Below, in pieces: positions 18,446-27,908 of a stretch of DNA of 64,000 bases. Position 1 is the first letter of the stretch. Each line of letters starts with the position of its first letter. A program made the position numbers and the translations under genes. The notes under the pieces were generated by a model that had not been told where the DNA came from, ran no database searches, and saw only the letters and a program-made list of their open reading frames with translations. Source of the stretch: Salipiger bermudensis (GTDB lineage Bacteria; Pseudomonadota; Alphaproteobacteria; Rhodobacterales; Rhodobacteraceae); NCBI RefSeq assembly GCF_019801965.1, contig NZ_JAHVIA010000001.1:310001-374000 (forward strand), read 5' to 3'.

Positions 18446-19729
18446 ATGGCCGTTCTGTCCATCGACCTGCTCGCCAACTCGACCCACACCTATGACAGCG
18501 GCAACTCTGCCGACGGCGATACCGTCCAGATCACCGCGCTCGGCGACAGCCTTCTGATCGTCGACGGCGTCAGCCTGACGATCACCTCGATTGCCGGCAT
18601 CAACCTCGGCGCCGCCCCGACCTTCCGCACCATCAACGGCGGCGACCTGACGATCGACAACGGTCTGCTCGACGCCTCGGCGCTGAGCAGCTTCACCTTC
18701 GAGGTGTTCGACAACAGCGCCATGACGCTGGATGCCTCGACCCTGAGCCTCGCCGTTCTGAACGGGCTGCTCGACACCTATGATGTCGCCTATTCCGGCC
18801 CCTACGGCACCGGCACCTTCACCTATGATCCGCCGGTGCTCTCGGTGCTCGGCATCCAGCCGGTGAACTTCGAAACCACCGGGATGCAGGCCACCGACCA
18901 GTTCATCGTCAGCGGACGCACCATCGAGCTCGACGAATCGACCCCGGGCGATCCCAGCAGCGCCTATGACGGCAGCGTGCTGCACCTGACGGTCGATGGC
19001 GGCCTGCTGACCCAGAGCGTCAATATCGACGTCCCGATGACGGCCGACGAGGCCTCGGACTTCTTCAGCAACCAGGCCACGCTGCTCGACGGCGACACCT
19101 TCACCTTCCCAGGCGTGGCCTTGGCCTGCCTGACCACTGGAACACCCGTTGCCACGCTGGCGGGCGATGTTGCGGTGGAAAACCTCCGCGTCGGGCATCG
19201 CGTCCTGACCATGGACAACGGCTATCAACCGATCCGCTGGGTCGGGTGCCGCCATCTCGCGGAGGAGGATCTGGAGCGCAATCCCGAACTGCGCCCCATC
19301 CGGATCCGAGCAAATGCCCTGGGAAAGGGGCGGCCCGAACGCGACATCGTGGTCTCGCCCCAGCACCGCGTGCTTGTCTCGAACGCCATCGCCGAGCGCA
19401 TGTTCGGCCAGAAGGAGGTTTTGGTCGCCGCCAAGCACCTGCTGTCCCTCGACGGCATCAATATCGCCGAGGAGATTACCTCGGTCACCTACTGGCACTT
19501 CTTCTTCGATCAGCACCAGATCGTCTTCTCGAACGGGGCCGCCACGGAAAGCCTCTATCTCGGAAGCGAGTCGATCAAGGCGCTGCCGGCGGAGGCGCGT
19601 CGCGAGATCCTGACCCTGTTTCCCGACATAGAGCAGTATCTTTCGGCGCGCCCGCTGGTCTCCGGCCGACGCGCCCGCAAGCTCTCGGAGCGGATCTCGA
19701 AGAACCGCAAGATGCTGGTAGATCACTGA
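18446..19729 (+). CDS. Hint-domain (Hedgehog/intein-type) protein
   Basis: 427 residues. Residues 1-225 form an Asp/Ser/Thr-rich, beta-rich region without a known enzyme motif. A Hint_2-type autoprocessing module starts at Cys228 (CLTTGTPVATLAG), followed by VENLRVGHRVLTMDNGYQPIRWVG and the histidine block VVSPQHRVLV. A C-terminal tail (about 375-427) ends in a basic stretch. Such proteins are common in Rhodobacteraceae, often in secreted or RTX-like contexts, and may self-cleave at the Cys. No export signal is visible. The usual CFTPGT start is CLTTGT here. Terminates at a strong hairpin shared with maeB. Confidence 0.82.
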   Translation: MAVLSIDLLANSTHTYDSGNSADGDTVQITALGDSLLIVDGVSLTITSIAGINLGAAPTFRTINGGDLTIDNGLLDASALSSFTFEVFDNSAMTLDASTLSLAVLNGLLDTYDVAYSGPYGTGTFTYDPPVLSVLGIQPVNFETTGMQATDQFIVSGRTIELDESTPGDPSSAYDGSVLHLTVDGGLLTQSVNIDVPMTADEASDFFSNQATLLDGDTFTFPGVALACLTTGTPVATLAGDVAVENLRVGHRVLTMDNGYQPIRWVGCRHLAEEDLERNPELRPIRIRANALGKGRPERDIVVSPQHRVLVSNAIAERMFGQKEVLVAAKHLLSLDGINIAEEITSVTYWHFFFDQHQIVFSNGAATESLYLGSESIKALPAEARREILTLFPDIEQYLSARPLVSGRRARKLSERISKNRKMLVDH

Positions 19730-19730
19730 G

Positions 19731-19760
19731 CGCGCGCCCCGCCCCCGACCGGGGCGCGCG
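19731..19760. terminator. Bidirectional hairpin terminator
   Basis: 10-bp arms CGCGCGCCCC/GGGGCGCGCG around a 10-nt loop, 2 bp after the Hint-gene stop and 9 bp from the maeB stop on the other strand. There is no long U-tract; the GC-rich stem between convergent genes is the evidence. Confidence 0.65.
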
Positions 19761-19768
19761 TCTCAGCT

Positions 19769-22048
19769 TCAGCCGTAACTGGCGACCGGCGTGCCGGCGA
19801 TGGCGGCCATGTTGAGCAGGCCGCGCGAGGTGATCGAGGGCGTCACGATATGCGCCCGGTTGCCGAGCCCCATCAGGATCGGCCCCACTTCCAGACCGCC
19901 CGCCTTGAGTCGCAGGATGTTGCGCACGCCGCTGGCCGCATCGGCCTGCGCGAAGATCAGCACGTTGGCCGCGCCCTCGAGCCGGTTTTCCGGCATCAGG
20001 CGATCGCGCAGCTCGGGGTCGAGCGCGCTGTCCACGTGCATCTCGCCCTCGTACATGAAATCGCGCGGCTGACTGTCGAGGATCTCGAGCGCGGCGCGGA
20101 TGCGCGGCCCCGAGCCGTCCGACTGGTTACCGAACTGCGAGCGCGAGCACAGCGCGATCTTCGGCGTCAGGCCGAAGCGGCGCACGTGGCGCGCGGCGCC
20201 GATCACCGTGTGGGCGATCTGCTCGGGCGAGGGCTCGGTCCAGACCTGGGTGTCGGCGAGGAACAGCGGCCCGTCCTCGAGGATCATCATCGACAGCGCG
20301 CCCTGCGGCACGTGGCCTTCATTGCCGAGCACCTGGTTGATGTAGTTTAGATGCCAGCGGTATTCGCCGAAGGTGCCGCAGATCATGCTGTCGGCCTCGC
20401 CGCGCTGCACCATGATGGCGGCGATCGCGGTGGTGTTGGTCCGCAGGATGGCGCGGGCCAGGTCGGGCGTCACGCCACGGCGCGCCATGAGCCGGTGATA
20501 GGTTTCCCAGTACTCGCGGTAGCGCGGATCGTTGTTGGGGTCGACGACGTGGAAATCGCGGCCCGGACGGATCTCGAGCCCCATGCGCTCGCAGCGGGTC
20601 TCGAGCACGTCGGGGCGGCCGATGAGGATCGGCTGCTCGGTGGTCTCTTCAAGAATGGCCTGCGCGGCACGTAGGACGCGCTCGTCCTCGCCTTCCGAGA
20701 AGACGATGGAGCGCGAGGCTGTGCGGGCGGCCTCGAAGACCGGGCGCATGAGCAGCGCCGACTTGAACACCGAGGCGTTGAGGCGATCCTTGTAGGCCTG
20801 CAGATCCTCGAGCGGACGCGTCGCCACGCCCGACTCCATCGCGGCCTTGGCCACCGCCGACGAGACCACGCTCGAGAGCCGCGGGTCGAAGGGCTTGGGA
20901 ATCAAGTAATCGCGCCCGAAGGTCAGCTGCTCGCCGTGGTAGGCCGCCGCCGCCTCGGCCGAGGTCGTGGCGCGGGCCAGCGCCGCGATGCCCTCGACGC
21001 AGGCCACCGCCATGTCATCGTTGATCTCGGTCGCGCCCACGTCGAGCGCGCCGCGGAAGATAAACGGGAAACACAGGACGTTGTTGACCTGGTTCGGGAA
21101 ATCGCTGCGACCGGTCGCGATGATCGCGTCGGGGGCCACGGCGCGCACCGCGTCGGGCATGATCTCGGGCGTCGGGTTGGCGAGGCCGAAGACGATGGGC
21201 TGCGCCGTCATGCGCTCCACGTGCTCGGGCTTGAGCACGCCAGGGCCCGACAGGCCAAGGAACATGTCGGCGCCGTCGATCACGTCGTCGAGCGTGCGCT
21301 TGTCGCTGGCTTGCGCGAACGCCGCCTTCTGCGGGTTCATGTCTTCCTCGCGGCCCTCGTAGACGAGGCCGTGGATGTCGCAGAGCCAGACGTTCTCGCG
21401 TTTCACCCCGAGCTTGAGCAGCATGTTGAGGCAGGCGATGCCCGCCGCACCGCCGCCGGTGGAGACGATCTTGATGTCCTCGAACTTCTTGCCGGCGACG
21501 TGCAGCGCGTTCATCGCCGCGGCGCCGACCACGATGGCCGTGCCGTGCTGGTCATCGTGGAAGACGGGGATGTTCATCCTCTCACGGCAGATCTTCTCGA
21601 CGATGAAGCAGTCGGGGGCCTTGATGTCCTCAAGGTTGATCGCCCCGAAGGTCGGCTCCATCGCGCAGACGATCTCCGCCAGCTTCTCGGGATCGGGCTG
21701 GTTCAGCTCGATATCGAAGCAGTCGATATTGGCGAATTTCTTGAACAGGACGGCCTTGCCTTCCATCACCGGCTTCGAGGCCAGCGGGCCGATATTGCCC
21801 AGACCCAGCACCGCGGTGCCGTTCGACACCACCGCGACGAGGTTGCCGCGGGCGGTGTAGCGCGCGGCATTGGCCGGGTCGGCCTTGATCTCGAGACAGG
21901 CCTCGGCGACGCCGGGCGAGTAGGCGCGGCTCAGGTCGCGGCCGTTGGCCAGCGGCTTGGTCGCCCGGATCTCGAGCTTACCCGGCTTGGGGTTCTCGTG
22001 GTAGAACAGCGCCGCCTGGCGCAGGCTTTCCTGGGTGGTATCGCTCAT
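19769..22048 (-). CDS. maeB: NADP-dependent malic enzyme (MaeB type)
   Basis: 759 residues, the two-domain MaeB form. Residues 1 to about 430 are malic enzyme: [32 protein letters not shown], the metal site in [11 protein letters not shown], and the Rossmann motif [10 protein letters not shown]. The rest (about 430-759) is the phosphotransacetylase-like domain ([15 protein letters not shown] to GMGNRAHIV-type end), usually inactive as Pta but regulatory. It converts malate to pyruvate, CO2 and NADPH, linking the TCA cycle to gluconeogenesis and acetyl-CoA metabolism. It is monocistronic, with an inverted repeat at 22071-22084 upstream. Confidence 0.94.
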   Translation of the reverse strand: MSDTTQESLRQAALFYHENPKPGKLEIRATKPLANGRDLSRAYSPGVAEACLEIKADPANAARYTARGNLVAVVSNGTAVLGLGNIGPLASKPVMEGKAVLFKKFANIDCFDIELNQPDPEKLAEIVCAMEPTFGAINLEDIKAPDCFIVEKICRERMNIPVFHDDQHGTAIVVGAAAMNALHVAGKKFEDIKIVSTGGGAAGIACLNMLLKLGVKRENVWLCDIHGLVYEGREEDMNPQKAAFAQASDKRTLDDVIDGADMFLGLSGPGVLKPEHVERMTAQPIVFGLANPTPEIMPDAVRAVAPDAIIATGRSDFPNQVNNVLCFPFIFRGALDVGATEINDDMAVACVEGIAALARATTSAEAAAAYHGEQLTFGRDYLIPKPFDPRLSSVVSSAVAKAAMESGVATRPLEDLQAYKDRLNASVFKSALLMRPVFEAARTASRSIVFSEGEDERVLRAAQAILEETTEQPILIGRPDVLETRCERMGLEIRPGRDFHVVDPNNDPRYREYWETYHRLMARRGVTPDLARAILRTNTTAIAAIMVQRGEADSMICGTFGEYRWHLNYINQVLGNEGHVPQGALSMMILEDGPLFLADTQVWTEPSPEQIAHTVIGAARHVRRFGLTPKIALCSRSQFGNQSDGSGPRIRAALEILDSQPRDFMYEGEMHVDSALDPELRDRLMPENRLEGAANVLIFAQADAASGVRNILRLKAGGLEVGPILMGLGNRAHIVTPSITSRGLLNMAAIAGTPVASYG

Positions 22049-22070
22049 GACCCGCAGCGCTCCCGAAATA

Positions 22071-22084
22071 GTTCAACACTGAAC
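22071..22084. promoter_or_regulatory. Inverted repeat upstream of maeB
   Basis: GTTCA-ACAC-TGAAC lies 22 bp before the maeB ATG, where a repressor would block transcription start. The alphaproteobacterial LexA box is a direct GTTC repeat, so this inverted form is not claimed as a LexA site. Confidence 0.3.
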
Positions 22085-22235
22085 AATCAGTCGCTGGCGG
22101 GATAGCAGGAGTCCGGCAAGGCGTAAACGAAAATCGCCCCCGGGGCCGGGCGGGCTCTTGCCGAAAGGCGGCCTAAGGCCGACGCAGACGCCCCCCCCGA
22201 ACAGCGCTCGGGCGGCGCATGGCGCCGGGGTCGGA

Positions 22236-22430
22236 TCAGTAGACCACCGCTTCCAGCAGCTCGATCCGGTGCTCCGCCTGCTGCACGGTCAGGTCGGTAT
22301 AGACCGGCTCTCCGGCGCGCTCCGAAAGCTCGCGCAGGCGGGCTTCCTGGGTGGCACTCATCGGCTGTCGCGGGTCCGGCGGCACGTCGAGGGCGGCGTC
22401 GATCTGGGCGGGACGGGTCATCGCGTTCAT
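22236..22430 (-). CDS. DUF3072-type small protein
   Basis: 64 residues from ATG 22430 with GAGAGGATATG upstream. The C-terminal half (PMSATQEARLRELSERAGEP, then DLTVQQAEHRIELLE) follows the DUF3072 pattern: a Met-Ser/Thr-x-x-Gln helix, an Ala-Gly-Glu turn, and a final Glu/Ile/Leu helix. Function of the family is unknown. The N-terminal 25 residues are Pro/Ala-rich. It sits alone between maeB and the divergent pyrophosphatase. Confidence 0.7.
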   Translation of the reverse strand: MNAMTRPAQIDAALDVPPDPRQPMSATQEARLRELSERAGEPVYTDLTVQQAEHRIELLEAVVY

Positions 22431-22605
22431 TTGATCATATCCTCTCGTTTGCAGTGTCAACACGCACCCCCTGCCCCGGGTTCCGACAGCCGCGCCACTG
22501 CTAGCGCTCACCCTTTGCAGGCGCGGCATTTCCACAGGTGACAAGGCCGCCCTCGCCACCTATAACCCGCGCCAAATTCCGATCCTCACCCAAGGAGCTA
22601 TTTTC

Positions 22606-23526
22606 ATGACCACCCTGGTTTTCGGCCACAAATCCCCCGACACCGACAGCACCGGCAGCCCGATCATCTGGTCGTGGTACCTGAACGAGGTGAAGGGCGT
22701 TGCGGCCAAGCCCGTGCTTCTGGGCGAGCCCAACACCGAAGCGGCCTTCATGCTCGAGCACTGGGGCTTCGAGAAGCCCGAGATCATCGCGGATGTCGAG
22801 GCCGACGCGCCGGTCGTCATCGTCGACACCAACAACCCGGCCGAGCTGCCCGCCTCGATCAACGACGCCGACATCACCGCGATCATCGACCACCACAAGC
22901 TGGTCGGCGGCCTCGAGACCAAGGGCCCGATCGACATCACCGTGCGCCCGCTGGCCTGCACCGCGACCATCATGGTCGACCTGATGGGCGCCGACGTGGC
23001 GAAGATGCCCGACGCCATCAAGGGCGCCGCGCTGACCTGCATCCTGTCGGACACGCTGGAATTCCGCTCGCCCACCACCACCGCCCATGACCGCGCCGTG
23101 GCCGAGACCCTGGCCGCCGATCTCGGCCTCGACATCTCCGAGTTCGCCGCCAAGATGTTTGCCGCCAAGTCCGACGTCTCGGCCTTCTCCGATGCCGAGC
23201 TGATCCGCATGGACAGCAAGGAATATGCCGTCGACGGCACGAAGTTCCGCGTTTCCGTGCTCGAGACCACCGCGCCCGAGATCCCGCTCGACCGCAAGGA
23301 CAGCCTGATGGAGAGCTTCAAGACCGTCGCCGCCGAGGATGGCGTCGATCAGGTGCTGCTCTTCGTGGTCGACATCATCAAGGAAGAGGCCACGCTGCTG
23401 GTCCCCAACGACCTGGTGAAGACCGTGGCCGAGAAGAGCTTCGGCGCCACCGTCGAGGGCGACACCGTGGTGCTGCCCGGCATCATGAGCCGCAAGAAGC
23501 AGATCATCCCGAACCTCAAGGTCTGA
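22606..23526 (+). CDS. ppaC: Manganese-dependent inorganic pyrophosphatase (family II)
   Basis: 306 residues, the normal length of the CBS-less family II enzyme. DHH-superfamily motifs: GHKSPDTDS (7-15), VDTNN, IIDHHK (metal-binding DHH) and the C-terminal SRKKQIIP substrate-binding motif. It hydrolyses PPi with Mn2+ or Co2+, pulling biosynthetic reactions forward. SD AAGGAGC lies before the ATG, and a near-perfect intrinsic terminator follows. Many alphaproteobacteria carry a family I enzyme instead, so presence of this form is mildly distinctive. Confidence 0.95.
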   Translation: MTTLVFGHKSPDTDSTGSPIIWSWYLNEVKGVAAKPVLLGEPNTEAAFMLEHWGFEKPEIIADVEADAPVVIVDTNNPAELPASINDADITAIIDHHKLVGGLETKGPIDITVRPLACTATIMVDLMGADVAKMPDAIKGAALTCILSDTLEFRSPTTTAHDRAVAETLAADLGLDISEFAAKMFAAKSDVSAFSDAELIRMDSKEYAVDGTKFRVSVLETTAPEIPLDRKDSLMESFKTVAAEDGVDQVLLFVVDIIKEEATLLVPNDLVKTVAEKSFGATVEGDTVVLPGIMSRKKQIIPNLKV

Positions 23527-23549
23527 TCGACCTTTCCCGGAACGGATCG

Positions 23550-23579
23550 AAAGGGGCGCCCGGCGGGGCGCCCCTTTTT
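23550..23579 (+). terminator. Intrinsic terminator after ppaC
   Basis: 12-bp arms AAAGGGGCGCCC/GGGCGCCCCTTT with a GGCG tetraloop and a five-T run. Textbook Rho-independent terminator 24 bp after the stop. Confidence 0.92.
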
Positions 23580-23688
23580 CGTGCCCTGTCATCGGCTTGC
23601 CACGGAACTCTGCCACAGGCTCTGGTCAATCCCCGCCGGCTGCGACAAGCTCGGCACGACCGCAAGACGCCCCCAGGATGAGCCCCGG

Positions 23689-24561
23689 ATGAGCCACGAT
23701 ACGATCCAGATCGACAGCGACGCCCTGACCGCCACCATCGCGCCGCTCGGCGCCGAGATGCAGAGCCTGCGCACCAGCGGCGGGGCCGACCTGCTCTGGC
23801 ATGGCGATCCGAAATGGTGGAGCGGCCGCGCCCCGATCCTCTTCCCGATCGTCGGCAAGGCCCCGGGCGACCGCATCGCCGTGGGCGACCACGAAGCCCA
23901 GATGCGCCAGCACGGCTTCGCCCGCCGCAGCGCCTTCACCCTCGCGAGCCAGGGCCCGTCCGATTGCCGCCATGTCCTGCAGGACAGCGCCGAGACCCGC
24001 GCGCTCTATCCCTTCGCCTTCGAGATCGCCGTGACCCACGCGCTCGAGGGCGCCACGCTCACGGTCAGCGTCGAGATCAGCAACCGTGACGCGAAGCCCA
24101 TGCCTTTCGGCTTCGGCTTCCACCCGGCCTTCGCCTGGCCCCTGCCCGGCGCCGAGGGCACGCCGCACGAGATCCGCCTCGACAACGGCGCCGAGCCGGC
24201 GCTGGCCCGCCTGCGCGACGGGCTGCTGCCTCCCGAACGCCAACCCTCGCCCTTCCGCAACGGCCACCTGACGCTCGATCCCGACCAGTTCGAGGCCGAC
24301 GCGATGATCTTCCCCGAAGGCGCGGGCCCCGGCCTGAGCTACGGCGTGCCCGGCGGCCCCGAGCTGGCCTTCACCTTCGACAACCTGCCCAACCTCGCGC
24401 TCTGGCAGCCGCCCGGCGCGCCGTTCCTCTGCATCGAACCCTGGCACGGCATGGCGGCCGAGCATGCCGCCTCGCCGCAGATCGCCGAGCGCCCGTTCAG
24501 CCTCACCCTGCCACCGCGGGAGACCGCCCGCTTCGGCTACAGCGTCACGGCCCGGATCTGA
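23689..24561 (+). CDS. Aldose 1-epimerase family protein (LacX-like)
   Basis: 290 residues with the galactose-mutarotase-like beta-sandwich pattern. LAPLGAEMQSLRTSGGADLLWHGDP is the conserved LacX-type N-terminus, FGFHPAFAWPLP carries the catalytic-type His, and LCIEPWHGMA holds the expected Glu. It probably interconverts alpha and beta anomers of a sugar, though LacX-type substrates are poorly known. ATG 23689 (MSHDTIQ) is preferred because the preceding frame runs back into the ppaC terminator. Confidence 0.82.
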   Translation: MSHDTIQIDSDALTATIAPLGAEMQSLRTSGGADLLWHGDPKWWSGRAPILFPIVGKAPGDRIAVGDHEAQMRQHGFARRSAFTLASQGPSDCRHVLQDSAETRALYPFAFEIAVTHALEGATLTVSVEISNRDAKPMPFGFGFHPAFAWPLPGAEGTPHEIRLDNGAEPALARLRDGLLPPERQPSPFRNGHLTLDPDQFEADAMIFPEGAGPGLSYGVPGGPELAFTFDNLPNLALWQPPGAPFLCIEPWHGMAAEHAASPQIAERPFSLTLPPRETARFGYSVTARI

Positions 24562-24633
24562 CCGCCCATCGGGGCTGGCCAAGCGCGCCCCCGCGCCCTA
24601 CCTAGGGCGCGACCCGAGCACAGAAGGTGACCC

Positions 24634-25506
24634 ATGTCGCAGATCATCGAAGCCCTGTCCGACGTCTCGCAGAATTACGAGGCGCTGTTCGTCGACCTCT
24701 GGGGCTGCGTCCACAACGGCGTCGCCGCCTATCCAGAGGCCTGCGCCGCGCTGCAGGCCTACCGCAAGGCCGGAGGCATCGTGGTCTTGGTGACCAACTC
24801 GCCCCGCGCCCGCGTCGAGGTGGCCAAGCAGCTGGTGAAGTTCGGCGTGCCCGACGATGCCTGGGACACCATCGCCACCTCCGGTGACAGCGCCCGCGCC
24901 GCGATGTTCCAGGGCACGGTGGGCAACAAGGTCTATTTCATCGGCATCGAGGAAGAGAAGACCTTCTTCGAGCCGCTGCACCTTATCAAGGATCCGGTCG
25001 AGGTCACCTGCGTACCGCTCGAGGAGGCCGAGGGCATCGTCTGCACCGGCCTGTTCGATGCCAGCGCCGATCCCGCCGAGATGCGGCCGCAGTTCCTCTA
25101 CGCCAAGCAGAAGGGCCTCAAGCTGCTCTGCGCCAACCCCGACATCGTCGTCGATCGCGGCCACCGCCGTGAATGGTGCGCCGGCGCGCTGGCGGCGCTC
25201 TATACCGAGATGGGGGGCGAGAGCCTCTACTTCGGCAAGCCGCACCCGCCGATCTACGATCTCGCCCGCCGCCGCCTGCACGAGATCGCCCCCGAGATCG
25301 GTGACAGCGCCATCCTCGCCATCGGCGACGGCGTGCGCACCGACATCCAGGGCGCGCAGGGCGAGGACATCGATTCGCTGTTCATCACTGGCGGGCTCGC
25401 GGCGGAAGAAACCCGCACAGAGAGCCAGCCTCACGCCGAGGCGCTGCTCGACTTCCTCGCCAAGGAAGGCATGACCCCGACCTACTCGATCGGCTTCCTG
25501 CGCTGA
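24634..25506 (+). CDS. HAD-superfamily hydrolase, subfamily IIA (TIGR01459-type)
   Basis: 290 residues. HAD motif I is FVDLWGCVHNG, where Asp is the nucleophile. Motif II is LVTNSPR, the Lys of motif III lies in YFGKPHPPIYD, and motif IV is AIGDGVRTDIQGAQ. The IIA cap between motifs II and III places it with NagD-like sugar- or nucleotide-phosphate phosphatases. The specific alphaproteobacterial subgroup (DLWGCVHNG, C-terminal SIGFLR) has no firmly known substrate. SD AAGGTGA; intrinsic terminator 30 bp after the stop. Confidence 0.88.
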   Translation: MSQIIEALSDVSQNYEALFVDLWGCVHNGVAAYPEACAALQAYRKAGGIVVLVTNSPRARVEVAKQLVKFGVPDDAWDTIATSGDSARAAMFQGTVGNKVYFIGIEEEKTFFEPLHLIKDPVEVTCVPLEEAEGIVCTGLFDASADPAEMRPQFLYAKQKGLKLLCANPDIVVDRGHRREWCAGALAALYTEMGGESLYFGKPHPPIYDLARRRLHEIAPEIGDSAILAIGDGVRTDIQGAQGEDIDSLFITGGLAAEETRTESQPHAEALLDFLAKEGMTPTYSIGFLR

Positions 25507-25536
25507 GCTCCTAGGTCTTTCCGGCCTGACACAGAA

Positions 25537-25568
25537 GGGCGCGCCGCAATTCCACGGCGCGCCCTTTT
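25537..25568 (+). terminator. Intrinsic terminator after the HAD hydrolase gene
   Basis: 10-bp arms GGGCGCGCCG/CGGCGCGCCC with an 8-nt loop, followed by TTTT. Confidence 0.85.
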
Positions 25569-25634
25569 GCCATGCGCCAGCCGCAGGCTGCTGTCCGCCG
25601 CACGGTTCTTTGGTCGAAGCCCGGCGAAACGCTC

Positions 25635-25662
25635 TTGATTTTCTGCGCCCGCAAAGTAATAA
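25635..25662 (+). promoter_or_regulatory. Sigma-70 promoter for the MaoC gene
   Basis: TTGATT (25635-25640) and TAATAA (25657-25662) with a 16-bp spacer lie 64 bp before the MaoC start. The following leader contains a small hairpin GCGGCG-GATTT-CGCCGC and then a T-rich stretch, which could attenuate transcription. Confidence 0.5.
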
Positions 25663-25725
25663 AGTTACCCTAGCGGCGGATTTCGCCGCAGTTTTGTTAC
25701 TAGGCCGAGGATCATGGAGGCTGAG

Positions 25726-26169
25726 ATGTTCGATAACTTCCCGCGCGGAACCATCTGCATCGAGGATATCGAGATGGGGATGACCCGCCACCTGCGCAAA
25801 CAGGTGACCGATCGCGACATCGAGCTCTTTGCCGAGGTCTCCACCGACCGCAACCCGGTACATCTCGACGATGCCTACGCCCATGACACCATCTTCGAGG
25901 GCCGCATCGCCCACGGCATGCTGACCGCCGGGCTGATCTCGGCGGTGATCGGCGAGCAGCTTCCCGGTCACGGCACGATCTATCTCGGCCAGACGCTGAA
26001 GTTCCTCGCCCCCGTGCGCCCGGGCGACACGGTCCATGCCGAGGTGAAGGTGGTCGATATCGATCACTCGAAGCGTCGCGTGACGCTCGACTGCCACTGC
26101 TCCGTCGATGGCAAGAAAGTGCTTGCCGGCGAAGCCAAGGTGCTCGCGCCCTCGCGCAAGTTCGACTGA
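25726..26169 (+). CDS. MaoC-family dehydratase (hot-dog fold)
   Basis: 147 residues. The hydratase-2 motif is clear: DRDIELFAEVSTDRNPVHLDDAYA carries the catalytic Asp/His pair (D-x-N-P-x-H), followed by RIAHGMLTAGLISAVIG. Members hydrate trans-2-enoyl-CoA to (R)-3-hydroxyacyl-CoA for polyhydroxyalkanoate or fatty-acid metabolism. The start at 25726 has GGAGG exactly 5 nt upstream. An in-frame ATG at 25714 is possible but has a weaker SD. It is an isolated gene with its own promoter. Confidence 0.87.
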   Translation: MFDNFPRGTICIEDIEMGMTRHLRKQVTDRDIELFAEVSTDRNPVHLDDAYAHDTIFEGRIAHGMLTAGLISAVIGEQLPGHGTIYLGQTLKFLAPVRPGDTVHAEVKVVDIDHSKRRVTLDCHCSVDGKKVLAGEAKVLAPSRKFD

Positions 26170-26310
26170 GCCGGCCCGATCTCGGCACTGCCGACACTTT
26201 CGCCAAGTCATTCCCCACGCGCGCCGCAGCCACCGGCGCGCAGTCCCCGGATGCACCCATCGCCCCCCGGCCCGTCTTCGTCAGACCGCGCAGCGGCGAC
26301 CGTCCCGTCC

Positions 26311-26380
26311 CCTGTCTTCTCTGGTTCGGCAAATACCTCGGGGGTGAATTGGCCGCAGGCCAAGAGGGGGCTGGCCCCCC
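26311..26380 (+). repeat. Dispersed intergenic structured element, copy A
   Basis: CCTGTCTTCTCTGGTTC...AAATACCTCGGGGG, followed by hairpin TTGGCC-GCA-GGCCAA (26349-26363) and a GGGGG/CCCCC hairpin. It lies between the convergent MaoC and SDR genes, 142 bp after the MaoC stop. Its first hairpin arm differs from the other copies but keeps pairing. Confidence 0.75.
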
Positions 26381-26417
26381 CCCTCCCCCTCACCGGCGCG
26401 GAACATCGGGACAGCGC

Positions 26418-27281
26418 TCAGCCCGCCCCGTCTTCCGCCTCCAGCAGCGCCGCGAGCCCGGCGCGATAATCCGGGTAGAGCAGCGTCACCCCGAGCGCGT
26501 CCTTGATGCGCCGGTTCGAGACCCGCTTGTTCTCGGCGTAGAAGCTGCGCGCCATCGCCCCCATCTCGGCGCGCTCGAACGGCTCCTCCGGCGGCGGCTC
26601 GAGCCCCAGCAGCTCGGCGGCATGAAGGATGACCTCCTGCGGCGGGGCGGGATCGTCATCGCAGAGATTGTAGACCGCGCCTGGATCGGGCTGGCGGATC
26701 GAGGCCTCGAGCACCTGCGCGATATCATCCACGTGGATGCGCGAAAACACCTGCCCCGGCTTCACGATGCGCCGCGCGGTGCCCGCCCGCACCTTGGCGA
26801 AAGGCCCGCGCCCGGGTCCGTAGATACCGGCGAGGCGGAAGATGTGCAGGGGCAGATCGGGGATGGCACGCCACGCCTCCTCGGCGGCCAGCCGCATCGC
26901 GCCGCGCCGCGTGCTGGGCGTGAGCGGCGTGTCTTCATCGACCCAGCCGCCGCCATGATCGCCATAGACCCCCGTGGTCGAAAGATAGCCGAGCCACTCG
27001 AGCTCCGCCGCGCGCTCGGCGATGGCCGGGCCGCAGAGCCGCAGCGACGGGTCACCGTCGCTGTCGGGACCGGCGGAAACCAGAACATGGGTGACGCGCC
27101 CCAGCGCCTCCTCCACGGCCATCCGGTCCCAGAGCAAGGGCACGATGCCCTCTGCCCGCAAGCGCTCCGCCTTCGCCGGATCACGCGTGGTTCCGATCAC
27201 CGTCCAGCCCTGCGGCAGGAGCTGCCGCGCCAATGCCTGGGCCGAATAGCCATGTCCGAGCGAGAGGAGTCTTTTTGTCAT
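26418..27281 (-). CDS. NAD(P)-binding SDR protein (YeeZ-like, atypical extended SDR)
   Basis: 287 residues. The N-terminal nucleotide-binding loop is the non-standard LSLGHGYSAQALARQL seen in YeeZ-type proteins. The active-site region is YLSTTGVYGDHGG with Tyr in VYG, followed by HIFRLAGIYGPGRGPF and SRIHVDDIAQVLEAS, as in nucleoside-sugar epimerases. No Lys is visible three residues after the Tyr, so catalysis is uncertain. Substrate unknown. SD GGATGC is weak. Convergent with MaoC across element A. Confidence 0.82.
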   Translation of the reverse strand: MTKRLLSLGHGYSAQALARQLLPQGWTVIGTTRDPAKAERLRAEGIVPLLWDRMAVEEALGRVTHVLVSAGPDSDGDPSLRLCGPAIAERAAELEWLGYLSTTGVYGDHGGGWVDEDTPLTPSTRRGAMRLAAEEAWRAIPDLPLHIFRLAGIYGPGRGPFAKVRAGTARRIVKPGQVFSRIHVDDIAQVLEASIRQPDPGAVYNLCDDDPAPPQEVILHAAELLGLEPPPEEPFERAEMGAMARSFYAENKRVSNRRIKDALGVTLLYPDYRAGLAALLEAEDGAG

Positions 27282-27419
27282 GCATCCAAGGTGAGATCTG
27301 CCGGCGAAATATGCAAGCGCGGAGCGGTGAGCGGCGCCCCGCCCATGCCCCGCCCAGAGGATAGGCAGCGCAGGCGTGACTCGCTATTCAGGGCCGAGGC
27401 CGTTCACAAGAGGTGTTCC

Positions 27420-27896
27420 ATGCCGAGTCTGTCCCGCCGCGCGAGTCTGGCGCTGCTCTTCGGGGGGCTTGCCGCCTGCGGTGTCCGCCGCGACGAGCCG
27501 GTGTCCCGGAATCACAACCCACCGCTCTATCCCAACGAGACGCCGCAGCTGCGCAGTCAGATCAACCGCTGGTCGGATCACTACGAGGTCCCGCGCGAGC
27601 TGGTGCACCGGCTCGCGATCCGCGAGAGCACCCACAATCCGGCGGCGCGCAACGGCCCCTATTACGGCCTGCTGCAGATCCTGCCCCAGACCGCCCGCAC
27701 CATGGGTTTTCGGGGCGCGCCCTCGGACCTGCTGAACGCGGACACCAATCTGCAATTCGGGGTGAAATACCTGCGCGGCGCGTGGCTTCTGTCCGATGGC
27801 AGCCACGATGCTGCCATCGGCTGGTATGCGCGCGGCTATTATTACGAGGCCAAGCGCCGCGGCATGCTGGTCGAGACAGGGCTGCGCCCTGCCTGA
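27420..27896 (+). CDS. Lytic transglycosylase lipoprotein (SLT domain)
   Basis: 158 residues. A signal peptide with lipobox LAAC (Cys20) anchors it in the outer membrane or periplasm. The soluble-lytic-transglycosylase core has the catalytic Glu69 in AIRESTHNP, then GPYYGLLQILPQTARTMGF and NLQFGVKYLRG. It cleaves peptidoglycan glycan strands to 1,6-anhydro-muropeptides. Compact length implies a single SLT domain. SD GAGGTG lies 6 nt before ATG 27420. Confidence 0.9.
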   Translation: MPSLSRRASLALLFGGLAACGVRRDEPVSRNHNPPLYPNETPQLRSQINRWSDHYEVPRELVHRLAIRESTHNPAARNGPYYGLLQILPQTARTMGFRGAPSDLLNADTNLQFGVKYLRGAWLLSDGSHDAAIGWYARGYYYEAKRRGMLVETGLRPA

Positions 27897-27908
27897 TCCG
27901 CGCAGCGC

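Noticed and set aside
22071-22084. LexA site upstream of maeB
   Set aside because: The motif is an inverted GTTCA/TGAAC, whereas the alphaproteobacterial LexA box is a direct repeat.
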